From an uncultured Collinsella sp. (GTDB lineage Bacteria > Actinomycetota > Coriobacteriia > Coriobacteriales > Coriobacteriaceae): a stretch of 14,538 bases of DNA. Below the pieces are notes generated by a model. It did no database searches and was not told the origin of the DNA. It was given only the letters and a program-made list of their open reading frames with translations. The translations under genes were made by a program, and so were the position numbers. Shown piece by piece: positions 1 to 6,835 of the stretch. Numbering within the stretch: the stretch's first letter is position 1; every line of letters starts with the position of its first letter. The DNA is taken from assembly GCA_902465015.1 (NCBI GenBank), contig CABQLK010000047.1, positions 1 to 14,538 on the forward strand. Reading direction: 5' to 3'.

Positions 1-7
1 ACGTCAC

Positions 8-37
8 GTGGTTACTACCAGTTTAGAAACCACTGGT
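8..37. promoter_or_regulatory. GntR/HutC-type operator cluster upstream of PTS operon
   Basis: TGGTTACTACCAG at 9-21 is an inverted repeat, TGGT-N4-ACCA. It has the half-site spacing known for DasR/NagR-type HutC regulators (CTGGT-N4-ACCAG). The same 13 bases recur at 4302-4314 upstream of agaS. Two further inverted repeats overlap it here: GTGGTT (8-13) with AACCAC (28-33), and ACCAGT (17-22) with ACTGGT (32-37). More than one dimer could therefore bind. The likely regulator is the GntR protein encoded at 3530-4261. No convincing -35/-10 pair is visible between this site and the first gene, so the promoter may lie at or left of the window edge. The operator role is inferred from the shared motif. 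Confidence 0.7.
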
Positions 38-84
38 CTTCAAAGAACGCTTTCTAAGAAGCTTTAAGGGCGAGCGCCCGCTGG

Positions 85-128
85 CTTCCGAAAATCATCG
101 GACTCAGATCGTACACACCTTCGGAAGG
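85..128 (+). promoter_or_regulatory. Leader stem that pairs with the Shine-Dalgarno of the IIA gene
   Basis: CTTCCGAA (85-92) is an exact reverse complement of TTCGGAAG (120-127), with a 27-base loop. The right arm contains most of the GGAAGG ribosome binding site (123-128) of the gene starting at 138. If the stem forms, it would cover that site. A second small stem, GGGCG/CGCCC (68-72 and 75-79), lies just upstream. This may tune translation of the first PTS gene. An 8-base match in a GC-rich leader could also be chance. Confidence 0.35.
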
Positions 129-137
129 GAAATTTGA

Positions 138-581
138 ATGGTTGGCTTTATTCTTACCGGTCATGGACAGTTCGCACCCGGCCTTGCAAGCGCTATCGCT
201 ATGGTTGCTGGCGACCAGCCTGCTTTTACCGTCGTTCCTTTTGAGGGCGACCAGGCTGCATCCTACGGTGAGGATCTCCGCGCCGCTATTACCGCTATGC
301 GCGAGGAGTGCGATGGCGTGCTCGTCTTTACCGACCTGCTTGGCGGCACCCCGTTCAACCAGTCGATGATGATTGCCCAGGATGTCGATAACGTCGAGGT
401 TCTGACTGGCACCAACCTTCCCATGGTTATTGAGCTTCTGTTCCTCCGCGGCAATGCCACGCTCGCCGAGCTTGGCGAGCAGGCCGTGACCGTTGGCCAG
501 ACGGGCGTCACCGCCCAGACGGTCGCATCCGTTGCCGACTCCGAGGAAGAGGATATCTTCGGCGACGAGGACGGCATCTAA
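138..581 (+). CDS. PTS system, mannose-family IIA component (GalNAc-type, AgaF-like)
   Basis: This is a cytoplasmic phosphocarrier that takes phosphate from HPr and passes it to the IIB protein. At 147 residues it has the normal length of a stand-alone EIIA-Man domain. The N-terminus reads MVGFILTGHGQFAPG, and His9 in the TGHG motif is the expected phosphorylated residue. The family motif FTDLLGGTPFNQ follows at about residues 64-75. The C-terminus is a short acidic tail (EEEDIFGDEDGI). The start at 138 has GGAAGG nine bases upstream. It is the first gene of the operon IIA-YajC-IIB-IIC-IID, and its stop overlaps the next start by one base (TAATG). Substrate cannot be read from IIA alone; agaS, nagA and lacC nearby favour GalNAc or galactosamine. 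Confidence 0.93.
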   Translation: MVGFILTGHGQFAPGLASAIAMVAGDQPAFTVVPFEGDQAASYGEDLRAAITAMREECDGVLVFTDLLGGTPFNQSMMIAQDVDNVEVLTGTNLPMVIELLFLRGNATLAELGEQAVTVGQTGVTAQTVASVADSEEEDIFGDEDGI

Positions 582-862
582 TGGCCGATTTCGGAGCCAA
601 CGTCCTGAGCTCCTCGGTCGCTCTTTTAGGCCTGCTTGTCATCATGGGCTTGATTTACACCATCTGGTCGCAAATCAACATGAAGAAGAAGCAGAAGTAC
701 TTCAAGGAGCTGCACACCGAGCTCAAGCCGGGTCAGGAGGTTCTTTTCGCCGGCGGTATCTACGGAACCGTCAAAGGCATCGAAGGCGAGAAGGTCCAGA
801 TCAAAGTCCGATCCGGAGCCGTCGTAGATGTTTCGCGTTACGCGATTCAGGAGATCAAGTAA
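581..862 (+). CDS. yajC: YajC-family membrane protein embedded in the PTS operon
   Basis: This 93-residue protein has one N-terminal membrane segment (about residues 9-28, VALLGLLVIMGLIYTIW) and then a basic KKKQKYFKEL stretch. The conserved YajC core is present (LKPGQEVLFAGGIYGTV, then a short beta-rich tail), and family length is about 85-120. YajC is an accessory subunit of the SecDF-YajC translocon. Copies linked to mannose-family PTS operons are known in Firmicutes, for example beside glycosaminoglycan PTS genes in streptococci. The start overlaps the IIA stop (TAATG), so translation is probably coupled. Whether this copy serves Sec, assists insertion of IIC/IID or has another role cannot be decided from sequence. 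It may be a paralogue of a housekeeping yajC elsewhere. Confidence 0.88.
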   Translation: MADFGANVLSSSVALLGLLVIMGLIYTIWSQINMKKKQKYFKELHTELKPGQEVLFAGGIYGTVKGIEGEKVQIKVRSGAVVDVSRYAIQEIK

Positions 863-898
863 CTGTCGTCAGCAAATATCGAAAGGAAGCTGATCAAC

Positions 899-1381
899 AT
901 GGCAGAACCCAACATTCTTCTTACCCGCATCGATAACCGACTGGTTCATGGTCAGGTTGCCACCCAGTGGAACTCCACTCTGGGCTCCAACCTAATCCTC
1001 GTCGCCAACGACGACGTGGCGTCCAACACCATGCGCCAGAACCTCATGAAGATGGCCGCTCCCGCCGGCGTCGCTACGCGTTTCTTCTCCCTGCAGAAGA
1101 CCATCGACGTCATTGGCAAGGCGAGCCCGCGCCAGAAGATCTTCATCGTGGCCGAAACACCGGAAGACGTGCTTACGCTCGTCAAGGGCGGTGTGCCTAT
1201 AAAGAAGGTAAACATCGGCAACATGCACATGTCGGAAGGAAAGCGCCAAGTCGCCACCTCCGTCGCAGTTAACGACGAGGATGTCGCTGCGTTTAAAGAG
1301 CTGCAGGAATTGGGGGTGGAGTTGGAGATCAGGCGCGTTCCGAGCACGCCTGTTGAGGACACGAGCAAGCTCTTCTCGTAA
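899..1381 (+). CDS. PTS system, mannose/GalNAc-family IIB component
   Basis: This cytoplasmic IIB protein accepts phosphate from IIA and transfers it to the sugar carried by IIC/IID. It has 160 residues, the usual family length. The motif LLTRIDNRLVHGQV at residues 7-20 places the phosphorylated histidine at His17 (codon CAT at 947-949). The later motifs VKGGVPIKKVNIGNMH and FKELQELGVELEIRRVP are typical of the family. The start has AAAGGAAG nine bases upstream. It lies 37 bases after yajC and 90 bases before IIC. A paralogue at 10624-11118 keeps the same fold motifs but lacks the histidine, so this copy is the functional one in the window. Confidence 0.94.
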   Translation: MAEPNILLTRIDNRLVHGQVATQWNSTLGSNLILVANDDVASNTMRQNLMKMAAPAGVATRFFSLQKTIDVIGKASPRQKIFIVAETPEDVLTLVKGGVPIKKVNIGNMHMSEGKRQVATSVAVNDEDVAAFKELQELGVELEIRRVPSTPVEDTSKLFS

Positions 1382-1393
1382 TCCTCGTGATCC

Positions 1394-1447
1394 ACGTTGT
1401 CAGGATTGAAACCCTGACGTTCTGTACGTGATATCCAAAGTGCGTAC
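1394..1447 (+). other. Two hairpins in the IIB-IIC spacer
   Basis: The 90-base spacer between IIB and IIC is the longest gap in the operon. It contains GTCAGG (1399-1404) paired with CCTGAC (1413-1418) over an 8-base loop, and GTACG (1424-1428) paired with CGTAC (1443-1447). No T-run follows either stem, so they do not look like intrinsic terminators. They could affect mRNA processing or stability and so the ratio of cytoplasmic to membrane subunits. The function is speculative. Confidence 0.3.
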
Positions 1448-1471
1448 ATACATTTTGAAAGGAGGAGCAAG

Positions 1472-2272
1472 ATGGAATACTCGATCATCCAGGTCGCTCT
1501 GGTCTTCATCGTCACGTTCGTCGCGGCAATCGACCAGTTCAACTTCCTCGAGTCTCTCTATCAGCCCATCGTCACCGGCGCCGTCATCGGTCTTATCCTT
1601 GGCGACCTCAACACCGGTCTTCTCGTGGGTGGTACCTATCAGCTCATGACGATCGGCAACATGCCGATCGGAGGCGCTCAGCCGCCTAACGCCGTCATCG
1701 GCGGCATCATGGCAGCCATTCTCGCTATCGCTACGGGCCTCGAGCCCAACGCGGCAGTCGGCCTTGCCATTCCGTTCGCTCTGCTTGGTCAGCTCGGCGT
1801 TACCCTGGTCTTCACGCTTATGTCGCCGCTCATGTCCTCTGCGGACAACATGGCTCACAACGCTGACACCAAGGGTATCGAGCGTCTGAACTACTTCGCC
1901 ATGGCTCTGCTCGGCCTGATTTTCGCTGTCGTCGTCACCCTGTTCTTCATCGCTGGCGCCACCATCGGTCAGACCATCGCTTCCGCCATCCCGACTTGGC
2001 TGCAGACCGGTCTGTCCGCTGCAGGCGGCATGATGCGCTTCGTCGGCTTCGCCGTCCTGCTCAAGGTTATGATGAACCGCGATATGTGGGGCTTCTTCCT
2101 CATGGGCTTTGGCCTCGCGCTCATCACCGTTGCCAACGATTCTCTGGCAACCCCTGCCCTGCTCATCCTCGCTCTCATCGGCTTCGGCATCGCTTTCTGG
2201 GACTTCCAGCAGCAGACCGAGCTGAAGGGTGCAGCTGTTTCTGACGGAGGTGACTTCGAAGATGGCATCTAA
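1472..2272 (+). CDS. PTS system, mannose/GalNAc-family IIC component (sugar-translocating)
   Basis: This 266-residue integral membrane subunit forms the transport path together with IID. Hydrophobic segments run almost the whole length. The IIC signatures are present: IDQFNFLESLYQPIVTGAVIGLILGDL near residues 20-46 and GGTYQLMTIGNMPIGGAQPPNAVIGGI near 53-79. The latter resembles the substrate-binding region of AgaW/AgaC-type proteins. The family usually has 250-270 residues. The start follows a very strong AAAGGAGGA at 1458-1466, stronger than for the other operon genes. Its end overlaps the IID start by 11 bases, so the two membrane subunits are probably translationally coupled. GalNAc specificity is inferred from the neighbours. 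Confidence 0.93.
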   Translation: MEYSIIQVALVFIVTFVAAIDQFNFLESLYQPIVTGAVIGLILGDLNTGLLVGGTYQLMTIGNMPIGGAQPPNAVIGGIMAAILAIATGLEPNAAVGLAIPFALLGQLGVTLVFTLMSPLMSSADNMAHNADTKGIERLNYFAMALLGLIFAVVVTLFFIAGATIGQTIASAIPTWLQTGLSAAGGMMRFVGFAVLLKVMMNRDMWGFFLMGFGLALITVANDSLATPALLILALIGFGIAFWDFQQQTELKGAAVSDGGDFEDGI

Positions 2273-3344
2273 TGAGTATGTGATCCCGGAGCACTACGAG
2301 GATCTCACTCCTGCTCCGCAGCTCGACCAGAAGACCCTCAACAAGATGGCTTGGCGCTCCTGCTTCCTGCAGGCATCGTTCAACTACGAGCGCATGCAGG
2401 CCGCTGGCTGGCTTTACTCCATCATCCCCGGTCTGGAGAAGATCCACACCAACAAGAACGACCTCGCGGCTTCCATGAGCCACAACCTGGAGTTCTTCAA
2501 CACCCACCCGTTCCTCGTCACCTTTGTTATGGGTATCGTGCTTTCGCTCGAGCAGAACAAGGTTGACATCCCCACGATCCGCGCCGTCCGCGTCGCCGCA
2601 ATGGGCCCGCTCGGTGGTATCGGTGACGCCCTGTTCTGGCTGACGCTCGTGCCTATCACGGCCGGCATCACCTCCAACATGGCCATCAACGGCAACGCCG
2701 CTGCGCCGATTATCTTCCTGGTGATCTTCAACGTCGTCCAGTTCGCTCTGCGCTTCTGGCTCATGAACTGGTCCTACAAGCTTGGCACTAGCGCTATTGA
2801 CGCTCTGACTGCCAACATGCAGGCCTTCACGCGTGCCGCTTCCATCATGGGCGTCTTCGTCGTCGGTTGCCTGGTCGTCACCATGGGTGGCACCCAGATC
2901 AACCTCCAGATCCCCAACGGCACCACCCGTGGTCTCTCCGCTACTACCGTGATCGTCTCCGAGAAGGAGGCCGAGAACTTCACCGGTATGGAGGGCATCG
3001 ATACCGAGACCGCTGAGGCCGGTACCATCGCCATGACCGATAAGGACGGCAACGCCCTTACCGCTTCCGATGCCGACGGCAACGCTGTCGAGTGCGGCGT
3101 CACCGATCTGGGCAACGGCATGGAGTCCGTGACCTACGGCACCGTTACCGAGGATCCGGTCAACTTCTCTGTTGCCGACACCCTCAACACCATCGTCCCG
3201 AAGCTCGTCCCGCTTATGCTTACGCTGCTGCTTTACTACATGTTCGCTAAGCACAGCTGGACCCCGACCAAGGGCATTCTCCTGCTCTTCGTCCTTGGCA
3301 TCCTGGGCGCTGGCCCGCTTGGTCTCTGGCCGAGCATCTGGTAA
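2262..3344 (+). CDS. PTS system, mannose/GalNAc-family IID component with an 85-residue insert
   Basis: This membrane subunit partners IIC. The start at ATG 2262 has CGGAGGTG nine bases upstream and yields MASNEYVIPEHYEDL; a start at 2229 lies deep inside IIC and lacks such a site. The product has 360 residues, against about 270-305 for most IID proteins. The N-terminal family motifs are clear: SCFLQASFNYERMQAAGWLY (33-52), FFNTHPF (78-84) and AAMGPLGGIGDALFW (112-126). The C-terminal anchor is LVPLMLTLLLYYMFAKHSWTP. The extra length is an acidic, Thr/Asp/Gly-rich segment at about 220-305, with two DxDGNA copies near 260-276. By analogy with Man-PTS it probably faces outside. A terminator follows. 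Confidence 0.92.
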   Translation: MASNEYVIPEHYEDLTPAPQLDQKTLNKMAWRSCFLQASFNYERMQAAGWLYSIIPGLEKIHTNKNDLAASMSHNLEFFNTHPFLVTFVMGIVLSLEQNKVDIPTIRAVRVAAMGPLGGIGDALFWLTLVPITAGITSNMAINGNAAAPIIFLVIFNVVQFALRFWLMNWSYKLGTSAIDALTANMQAFTRAASIMGVFVVGCLVVTMGGTQINLQIPNGTTRGLSATTVIVSEKEAENFTGMEGIDTETAEAGTIAMTDKDGNALTASDADGNAVECGVTDLGNGMESVTYGTVTEDPVNFSVADTLNTIVPKLVPLMLTLLLYYMFAKHSWTPTKGILLLFVLGILGAGPLGLWPSIW

Positions 3345-3357
3345 GGCTCTAGCTTGA

Positions 3358-3449
3358 GGGGTGTGTCCCTACGCGGCTCACACCCCGACCCCTTAAGCCA
3401 TGTGTATGTTAAAAGCCGCGTGCTCGAAAGAGCGCGCGGCTTTTGTTTT
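3358..3449 (+). terminator. Intrinsic terminator of the PTS operon
   Basis: A 15-bp stem (3411-3425 with 3430-3444, one G-T pair, GAAA loop) ends in TTTTGTTTT at 3441-3449. Its outer arms are AAAAGCCGCG and CGCGGCTTTT, so the hairpin could also stop antisense transcription. A separate upstream stem, GGGGTGTG (3358-3365) with CACACCCC (3379-3386), sits right after the IID stop and may protect the mRNA 3' end. Confidence 0.9.
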
Positions 3450-3529
3450 CTTAATGATTCGGGTGTGGCAGACAGATAATGCATAACACCCTAGGTAGTT
3501 AGCCGAATTCGAGCAAAAGGGAGGATAGG

Positions 3530-4261
3530 ATGGCGATCGGAGCGCGTAAGCAACCGCTGTACGATCAGCTGGTCGATATTCTGACCGAAAAGATTGACCA
3601 TGAATATCGCGCCGGTGACATGATTCCTTCCGAGCGCGAACTTTCGGAGCGCTATGGTCTCTCGCGCACTACGGTACGCCTGGCTCTGCAGGAACTGGAG
3701 CGTTTAGGACTGGTGGTTCGGCAGCACGGTCGCGGTACCTTTGTGACCGACCGCTCGGCAAAGGCAACCAATCTTATGCAGTCCTACAGCTTTACCGAGC
3801 AGATGCGCGCGATGGGTCGCGACCCCGAGACCACGATTCTCGATTTTTGCGAGATGGAGGCCGATAAGAATCTGGCTGAGCATATGGGATTGCGTATCGG
3901 TGATCGCATTTTTAAGCTCAAGCGTCTTCGTTCTGCCGACAACATGCCCATGATGGTCGAACGCAGCTATCTACCGGTTCGTCAATTTCTATCCCTAAAG
4001 CGACCACTGCTAGAGCGTAAGCCGCTTTACGATGTGATTGAGCAAGACTTTCAGCAAAAGATACGCGTGGCCGAAGAGGAGTTCTATGCGAGCATAGCCC
4101 GTCCCACCGATGCTCACCTTTTGGGAATTGTCGAGGGCTCGCCTGTGCTCGACTTGGTCAGGACTACGTATAACGAGTCAAACGAGGTTGTGGAGTATAC
4201 ACTCTCGGTTGCTCGTGCCGATCAGTTTAAATACAAGGTTTACCACCAGCGCAGCAACTAG
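3530..4261 (+). CDS. GntR-family regulator, HutC/UTRA subfamily (amino-sugar repressor)
   Basis: This 243-residue DNA-binding regulator has the standard HutC length. The winged helix-turn-helix covers about residues 8-75, with PSERELSERYGLSRTTVRLALQELERLG and the wing RQHGRGTFV. An effector-binding UTRA domain follows at about 90-240 (KLKRLRSADNMPMMVERSYLP; then EEEFYASIARPTDAHLLGI and VLDLVRTTYNE). Relatives such as NagR/YvoA and DasR sense glucosamine-6-P or GlcNAc-6-P. Here a hexosamine phosphate from the pathway is the natural guess. The start has AAGGGAGG five bases upstream. The gene sits between two transcription units that share the TGGT-N4-ACCA palindrome, which makes it their likely regulator. 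A possible -10 (GATAAT, 3475-3480) lies upstream without a clear -35. Confidence 0.92.
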   Translation: MAIGARKQPLYDQLVDILTEKIDHEYRAGDMIPSERELSERYGLSRTTVRLALQELERLGLVVRQHGRGTFVTDRSAKATNLMQSYSFTEQMRAMGRDPETTILDFCEMEADKNLAEHMGLRIGDRIFKLKRLRSADNMPMMVERSYLPVRQFLSLKRPLLERKPLYDVIEQDFQQKIRVAEEEFYASIARPTDAHLLGIVEGSPVLDLVRTTYNESNEVVEYTLSVARADQFKYKVYHQRSN

Positions 4262-4300
4262 TGTTTGCATCGTTTCCATATGGTGATTCTTTGCATTTAA

Positions 4301-4336
4301 CTGGTTACTACCAGATAACCAACCGAAGTGTATAAT
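4301..4336 (+). promoter_or_regulatory. agaS promoter with overlapping GntR operator
   Basis: The -10 TATAAT is at 4331-4336. The 14-base inverted repeat CTGGTTACTACCAG (4301-4314) fills the -35 region, where no good -35 hexamer is visible. A bound dimer there would block RNA polymerase. The 13-base core is identical to that at 9-21 upstream of the PTS operon. The layout (HutC gene, then operator, then target gene) fits local control by the GntR protein, either as a repressor relieved by a sugar phosphate or, less likely, as an activator. Confidence 0.75.
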
Positions 4337-4375
4337 TGCACGTCAGAGGATTACTTCTAGAGAGAGGTATTAGAA

Positions 4376-5542
4376 ATGTTCGAGAAGAGTGTCGAGGAGC
4401 TCACCGAGCTCGGCGCCCAGATCACCACGGCCGAGATTGCTCAGCAGCCCGAGCTTTGGCGTGATACGCTCAACATCTATCGCGAGAACAAGGAGGCCAT
4501 CGAGGCCTTCCTGGCCGAGGCTCGCGCTATGGGCGAGGGCCGTCTGTCCGTTGTCTTCACCGGTGCCGGTACGTCCGACTACGTTGGCGATACCTGCGCT
4601 CCGTACCTGCGTCACGCTGGCAACACTGATCTCTACGACTTTAAGCCCATCGCCACGACCGACATCGTGAGCGCTCCGCGTGACTTCCTGTGCGCCGAGG
4701 ATCCCACCCTCGTGGTTTCCTTTGCCCGCTCTGGCAACAGCCCCGAGAGCCTTGCCGCCGTTGCCGTTGCCAAGGAGCTCGTCCACAACGTCAAGTTCCT
4801 CAACATCACCTGCGCTCCCGAGGGCAAGCTCGCCGTCGAGTCTGCCGATGATCCCAATGCGCTGACGCTGCTCATTCCGCGCGCCAACGACAAGGGCTTC
4901 GCCATGACCGGTTCTTATTCCTGCATGACCCTGCTCTCCACCCTTATTTTCGACACTGCCTCTGACGAGCAGAAGGCCGAGTGGGTCGAGACCATCGCCA
5001 AGATGGGCGAGGAGGTCATTGCTCGCGAGTCCGAGGTCGCCGATTACCTCGCTGGCGACTTCGACCGCGTGACCTACTTGGGTTCTGGCTCCTTCGGTGG
5101 CCTTGCCCAGGAGAGTCAGCTCAAGATCCTTGAGCTCGCTCACGGTCTGGTCGCTACTTCCTACGACACCTCCATGGGCTATCGTCACGGACCTAAGTCC
5201 TTCGTCGACGATAAGACGCTCGTCTTCGTGTTCGTCAATAACGACGCCTACACCCGTCAGTACGACATCGACATCCTCAACGAGATCGGTGGCGACAAGA
5301 TCGCTCAGCACACCATCGCCGTTCAGCAGGAAGGTGCCACCGTCTATGAGGGTGAGTCCTTCACCTTTAAGGGCTACGAGGCACTTCCCGAGGGCTACCT
5401 TGCTCTGCCGTTCGTGATGTTTGCCCAGGCTATCAGCTTGCTCAACTCCGTGCGCGTGGGCAACACACCCGATACGCCGAGCCCCACCGGCACGGTCAAC
5501 CGCGTGGTTAAGGGCGTGACGATTCACCCCTTCACCGCTTAA
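4376..5542 (+). CDS. agaS: AgaS-type SIS-domain galactosamine-6-phosphate deaminase/isomerase
   Basis: AgaS-family enzymes convert galactosamine-6-phosphate to tagatose-6-phosphate plus ammonia in the cytoplasm. The 388 residues match the usual 380-390. Two SIS domains are visible. The first has GAGTSDYVG (63-71) and SGNSPES (119-125), and the second has GSGSFGGLAQES (237-248) and RHGPKSF (271-277). The C-terminal block SVRVGNTPDTPSPTGTVNRV is characteristic of AgaS rather than of GlmS or kinase-associated SIS proteins. The start has AGAGAGG eight bases upstream. The gene has its own operator-controlled promoter and terminator. It would act after the deacetylase at 5660 and before the kinase at 8588. 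Confidence 0.93.
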   Translation: MFEKSVEELTELGAQITTAEIAQQPELWRDTLNIYRENKEAIEAFLAEARAMGEGRLSVVFTGAGTSDYVGDTCAPYLRHAGNTDLYDFKPIATTDIVSAPRDFLCAEDPTLVVSFARSGNSPESLAAVAVAKELVHNVKFLNITCAPEGKLAVESADDPNALTLLIPRANDKGFAMTGSYSCMTLLSTLIFDTASDEQKAEWVETIAKMGEEVIARESEVADYLAGDFDRVTYLGSGSFGGLAQESQLKILELAHGLVATSYDTSMGYRHGPKSFVDDKTLVFVFVNNDAYTRQYDIDILNEIGGDKIAQHTIAVQQEGATVYEGESFTFKGYEALPEGYLALPFVMFAQAISLLNSVRVGNTPDTPSPTGTVNRVVKGVTIHPFTA

Positions 5543-5560
5543 TCGCGTCCCCCTGTAAGG

Positions 5561-5603
5561 GCGCCCGTCCGCTCATAACGGCGGGCGGGCGCTTTTTGTT
5601 TTA
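5561..5603 (+). terminator. Intrinsic terminator after agaS
   Basis: A 12-bp GC-rich stem (5561-5572 with 5581-5592, one G-T pair) has an 8-base loop and is followed by TTTTTGTTTT. It separates agaS from nagA, so the deacetylase gene probably needs its own promoter. Confidence 0.9.
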
Positions 5604-5614
5604 CGTGAGCTGGG

Positions 5615-5644
5615 TATAAGCATCACTAAAGTCAACTGCTTTAG
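5615..5644 (+). promoter_or_regulatory. Possible nagA promoter and small inverted repeat
   Basis: TATAAG at 5615-5620 could be a -10, but no good -35 is visible. CTAAAG (5626-5631) and CTTTAG (5639-5644) form an inverted repeat just downstream and could be an operator or chance. The TGGT-N4-ACCA motif of the GntR regulon is absent here. Confidence 0.3.
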
Positions 5645-5659
5645 AAGCAAGGAGTGCAT

Positions 5660-6829
5660 ATGAGCACGTACGCAATTAAGGCTGACAAGTTCTTCTTGCC
5701 GGCAGGCCCGCAACTGGGCGGCTATCTTATGGTCGAGGATGGCGTCTTTGGCGCCTGGCAGGCCGACGAGCCCTCTTGTGAGATTAAGGACTACACGGGA
5801 TCGTGGATCGCACCGGGTATGGTCGATACTCACATCCATGGCTTCTACAACCACTCAACTACCGATAACGATCCCGAGGGCATCGATATCAGCTCGACCG
5901 AGCTCGCCCGTCGCGGCACCACCAGCTGGCTGCCCACGACGTTCACCGATGGCGTCGAGCAGATCAAGGACGCCTGCGCCGCCATCGCTCAGGCGGACGA
6001 GGGTCGCGGCCCCGACTTCTGCGGTGCTCGCATTCAGGGCATCTACCTGGAGGGCCCCTTCTTTACCATGAAGCACGTGGGCGCGCAGAACCCCGCTTAC
6101 CTGATCGATCCCTCCGAGGAGGTCTTCGATCAGTGGCAGGAGGCTGCGGGTGGTCGCATCGTTAAGAGCGCCATGGCGGCCGAGCGCGACGGTGCCGCTG
6201 CTTATGCGGCCGCTCTGAACGCCAAGGGCGTGGTGACCAGCATCGGTCACTCCGACGCCACCTACGATGAGTGCATCGCCGCTATCAACGCCGGTGCCAG
6301 CTGCTTTACGCATACCTATAACGGTCAGCGCGGGCTGCATCACCGTGAGCCCGGTGTCGTGGGCGCTGCCATGTCCACGCCCGAGACCTACGCCGAGATC
6401 ATCTGTGACGGCAAGCACGTTAACCCTGCCGCCATCAAGGCGCTGCTGCAGGCAAAGGGCTGGCAACACACGGTGCTCATCACTGACTGCCTGGGCTGCG
6501 GCGGCATGCCCGAGGGCAGCTACACCAGTGGTGGCATGGACGTCATCATGAAGGACAACCTGTGCTGGCTCGCTGACGGCAAGAGCATTGCCGGCTCGGT
6601 GCTCACGCTTGCCCAGGGCGTCAAGAACATCGTCGACTGGGGCATCGCCAGCGCCGATATCGCCATTCGCATGGCAACCGAGGTGCCGGCACGCTCCGCG
6701 CACATCGAGGATAAGTGCGGCAGCATCATGCCGGGTCGCGACGCCGACTTTGTCGTGTTCGACCATGAGCTCACCCTCGTCGAGACGTATGTTGGCGGCC
6801 AGAGCGTCGGCAACGCCTTTACCGAGTAA
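5660..6829 (+). CDS. nagA: N-acetylhexosamine-6-phosphate deacetylase (NagA/AgaA family)
   Basis: This cytoplasmic amidohydrolase removes acetate from GlcNAc-6-P or GalNAc-6-P. The chosen start, ATG 5660, has AAGGAG five bases upstream and gives 389 residues; GTG 5654 lies inside that site and is unlikely. Metal and catalytic residues are intact: H58 and H60 (DTHIHG), E131 (GIYLEGPFF), H197 (IGHSDAT), H218 (FTHTYNG) and catalytic D276 (LITDC). The block GLHHREPGVVGAA (225-237) is diagnostic of NagA. With agaS and lacC nearby, the substrate is probably GalNAc-6-P, so agaA is an equally fair name. A 3' fragment of a second copy lies at 9560-9688. Confidence 0.93.
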   Translation: MSTYAIKADKFFLPAGPQLGGYLMVEDGVFGAWQADEPSCEIKDYTGSWIAPGMVDTHIHGFYNHSTTDNDPEGIDISSTELARRGTTSWLPTTFTDGVEQIKDACAAIAQADEGRGPDFCGARIQGIYLEGPFFTMKHVGAQNPAYLIDPSEEVFDQWQEAAGGRIVKSAMAAERDGAAAYAAALNAKGVVTSIGHSDATYDECIAAINAGASCFTHTYNGQRGLHHREPGVVGAAMSTPETYAEIICDGKHVNPAAIKALLQAKGWQHTVLITDCLGCGGMPEGSYTSGGMDVIMKDNLCWLADGKSIAGSVLTLAQGVKNIVDWGIASADIAIRMATEVPARSAHIEDKCGSIMPGRDADFVVFDHELTLVETYVGGQSVGNAFTE

Positions 6830-6835
6830 CGATAG

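Noticed and set aside
540..2272. IIA and IIC proteins both end in EDGI and share GGCATCTAATG at their junctions
   Set aside because: The similarity is only about ten bases at overlapping stop/start sites in acidic tails and is easily chance or a shared coupling signal.
1400..3254. Long open frames on the minus strand opposite the IIC and IID genes (for example 2175-3254)
   Set aside because: They are rich in His, Asp, Val and Arg with no family motifs, typical of antisense frames opposite high-GC genes, and the plus-strand genes are unmistakable.
4370..5527. 385-residue open frame opposite agaS
   Set aside because: Its composition is that of a reverse-complement shadow and no domain is recognisable; agaS on the plus strand explains the region fully.
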